From: Novosphingobium sp. UBA6722
Lineage (GTDB): Bacteria > Pseudomonadota > Alphaproteobacteria > Sphingomonadales > Sphingomonadaceae
Length of the DNA: 13,748 nt
Direction: 5' to 3'
NCBI GenBank assembly: GCA_002454125.1
Contig: DKII01000032.1
Location: forward strand, 1,221 to 14,968
Part shown: in pieces, positions 12,226 to 13,748 of the stretch
How the letters are laid out: the number at the start of each line of letters is the position of its first letter
Position numbering within the stretch: position 1 is the stretch's first letter
Translations under genes and position numbers: made by a program
The notes under the pieces: generated by a model
Told to the model about the DNA's origin: nothing
The model's database searches: none
What the model saw: the letters and a program-made list of their open reading frames with translations, nothing else

Positions 12226-13748
12226 ATGACCCAGGTCGGACAGGACACGCTCGGGACGCGCAGCACGCTTAGCGTCGGCGGCAAGGACTATGCCTATTAT
12301 TCGCTCAAGAAGGCTGCGGCCAAGCTGGGTGATGTCAGCCGCCTGCCCTTCTCGATGAAGGTCCTGCTGGAAAACCTGCTCCGCTTTGAAGATGGCGGGT
12401 TCACCGTCTCCACCGATCACGTCAAGGCGGTGATCGACTGGCAGAAGAACCCCAAGGAATCGGCCGAGGAAATCCAGTATCGCCCGGCCCGCGTGCTGCT
12501 GCAGGATTTCACCGGCGTGCCCTGCGTGGTTGACCTGGCTGCAATGCGCGACGCCATCGCCAAGCTGGGCGGTGATACCAGCAAGATCAACCCGCTGGTC
12601 CCGGTCAACCTGGTGATCGACCACTCGGTCATGGTCGATGAATTCGGCCACCCAAAGGCGTTCCAGGAGAACGTCGAGATCGAATACCACCGCAACATGG
12701 AACGCTATGACTTCCTGAAGTGGGGTTCCAAGTCGCTCAACAACTTCTACGCCGTCCCCCCCGGCACCGGCATCTGCCACCAGGTGAACCTGGAAAACAT
12801 CGCCAAGACGGTGTGGACCAGCCAGGACCAGAGCGGCGCAACCGTGGCCTATCCGGACACCTGCGTCGGCACCGACAGCCACACCACCATGATCAACGGC
12901 CTGGGCGTGCTGGGCTGGGGCGTCGGCGGGATCGAAGCCGAAGCGGCCATGCTCGGCCAGCCGGTCTCGATGCTGATCCCCGAAGTGGTCGGCTTCAAGC
13001 TGACCGGGGCCCTGCGCGAAGGCGTGACCGCCACCGACCTGGTGCTGACCTGCACCAACCTGCTGCGCAAGCATGGCGTGGTCGGCCGCTTTGTCGAATA
13101 CTACGGCCCGGGCCTGGCCTCGCTCAGCCTGGCTGACCGTGCGACGCTGGCCAACATGGCGCCGGAATATGGCGCGACCTGCGGCTTCTTCGGGATCGAC
13201 GAGAAGACGCTTGATTACCTGCGCCTGACCGGCCGCGAGGAAAGCCAGATTGCCCTGGTCGAAGCCTATGCCAAGGAGCAGGGCTTCTGGATCGATCCGG
13301 TCGCCGCCGATCCGATCTTCTCGAGCACGCTCGAGCTCGACATGGGCACCGTTGTGCCGTCGCTGGCCGGGCCGAAGCGCCCGCAGGACCGCGTCAACCT
13401 GGAAGACGTCGACGATGTCTTCGCCAAGGACATGGCCGAGACCTACAAGAAGGCCAACACCCGCGTGCCGGTTGAGGGCAAGGACTTCGATATCGGCGAT
13501 GGCGACGTGATGATCGCCGCGATCACGTCTTGCACCAACACCTCGAACCCGGGCGTGCTGGTCGCTGCCGGCCTGGTTGCCAAGAAGGCCGACGAGCTGG
13601 GCCTGAAGCCCAAGCCCTGGGTCAAGACCAGCCTCGCCCCCGGATCGCAGGTCGTCACCGACTACCTGATCAAGGCCGGGCTGCAGAGCCACCTCGACAA
13701 TATCGGCTTCAACCTGGTCGGCTATGGCTGCACCACCTGCATCGGCAA
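12226..13748 (+). CDS. acnA: Aconitate hydratase AcnA, N-terminal part (cut by window end)
   Basis: TCA-cycle enzyme interconverting citrate and isocitrate through a [4Fe-4S] cluster. 507 complete codons are present of about 890 expected, ending in the window edge rather than a stop. The iron-sulfur ligands are visible: Cys436 in SCTNTSNPG, and Cys502 and Cys505 in GYGCTTCIG, in register with the E. coli AcnA cysteines. Other landmarks are LLQDFTGVPCVVDLAAMRDA (~105-124), LVIDHSVMVD and CVGTDSHTTMINGLG with the conserved substrate-binding region. The N-terminus MTQVGQDTLGTRSTL is typical of alphaproteobacterial AcnA. A long open frame on the opposite strand here is a shadow of this gene. Confidence 0.97.
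   Translation, partial: MTQVGQDTLGTRSTLSVGGKDYAYYSLKKAAAKLGDVSRLPFSMKVLLENLLRFEDGGFTVSTDHVKAVIDWQKNPKESAEEIQYRPARVLLQDFTGVPCVVDLAAMRDAIAKLGGDTSKINPLVPVNLVIDHSVMVDEFGHPKAFQENVEIEYHRNMERYDFLKWGSKSLNNFYAVPPGTGICHQVNLENIAKTVWTSQDQSGATVAYPDTCVGTDSHTTMINGLGVLGWGVGGIEAEAAMLGQPVSMLIPEVVGFKLTGALREGVTATDLVLTCTNLLRKHGVVGRFVEYYGPGLASLSLADRATLANMAPEYGATCGFFGIDEKTLDYLRLTGREESQIALVEAYAKEQGFWIDPVAADPIFSSTLELDMGTVVPSLAGPKRPQDRVNLEDVDDVFAKDMAETYKKANTRVPVEGKDFDIGDGDVMIAAITSCTNTSNPGVLVAAGLVAKKADELGLKPKPWVKTSLAPGSQVVTDYLIKAGLQSHLDNIGFNLVGYGCTTCIG

Noticed and set aside
12115..13692. Long open frame (525 codons) on the minus strand opposite aconitase
   Set aside because: It is a codon-bias shadow of acnA in GC-rich DNA. 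The plus strand encodes an unmistakable aconitase with all three cluster cysteines, and the antisense product has no recognisable domain or signal.

Overview
The window is a stretch of chromosome from a high-GC alphaproteobacterium, most likely a sphingomonad (Novosphingobium/Erythrobacteraceae type). This is inferred from protein style and gene content: a thioredoxin-TPR protein next to a LON-domain protein, a yhhQ-argB-yggT-folD cluster, two PEP-CTERM proteins with a W-x-MM type sorting signal, and an AcnA-type aconitase. I cannot run a search, so genus is not assigned. No phage, plasmid, insertion sequence, CRISPR array or defence system is visible.

Layout. (1) Positions 1-40 hold the 5' half of a tRNA-Gly(GCC) read leftward, cut by the window edge. 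(2) Rightward from 224 are a CnoX/YbbN-like thioredoxin with TPR repeats and an overlapping LON substrate-binding-domain protein. (3) Six leftward genes from 5891 down to 1750 form a tight probable operon: queuosine-precursor transporter (YhhQ), acetylglutamate kinase (ArgB), YggT-family membrane protein, FolD, a small lipoprotein and a MarC-family membrane protein. Spacings are 63 nt, 32 nt, a 4-nt overlap, 10 nt and 3 nt. (4) Rightward from 6009 are a concentrative nucleoside transporter and an exported staphylococcal-nuclease-like protein. (5) Two tandem leftward paralogous PEP-CTERM proteins, each with its own candidate promoter and rho-independent terminator, occupy 7784-9059. (6) A rightward ABM-fold monooxygenase lies at 9227-9529. 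(7) A leftward two-gene redox unit, a four-histidine cytochrome b and a Tat-exported molybdopterin oxidoreductase with a lipobox, overlaps by ATGA. (8) Rightward are an EamA/DMT exporter and the first 507 codons of aconitase, which runs off the window.

Most of the window is ordinary housekeeping and accessory metabolism. The parts most worth a second look are the PEP-CTERM pair (conserved C-x6-C-[TS]-F-S-D motif, an extra VSY tail after the arginine cluster, related terminators), the lipobox on the Tat-exported molybdoenzyme, a perfect TTTGTGA-CT-TCACAAA operator-like palindrome before the thioredoxin gene, and a recurring arrangement in which the stop codon of the last leftward gene, or in one case the first gene of the operon, sits in the middle of a GC hairpin lacking a U-tract. 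Several starts are better placed by ribosome-binding sites than by the first ATG (TTG at 224, TTG at 1126, GTG at 11181). I do not see a convincing undescribed multi-gene system.
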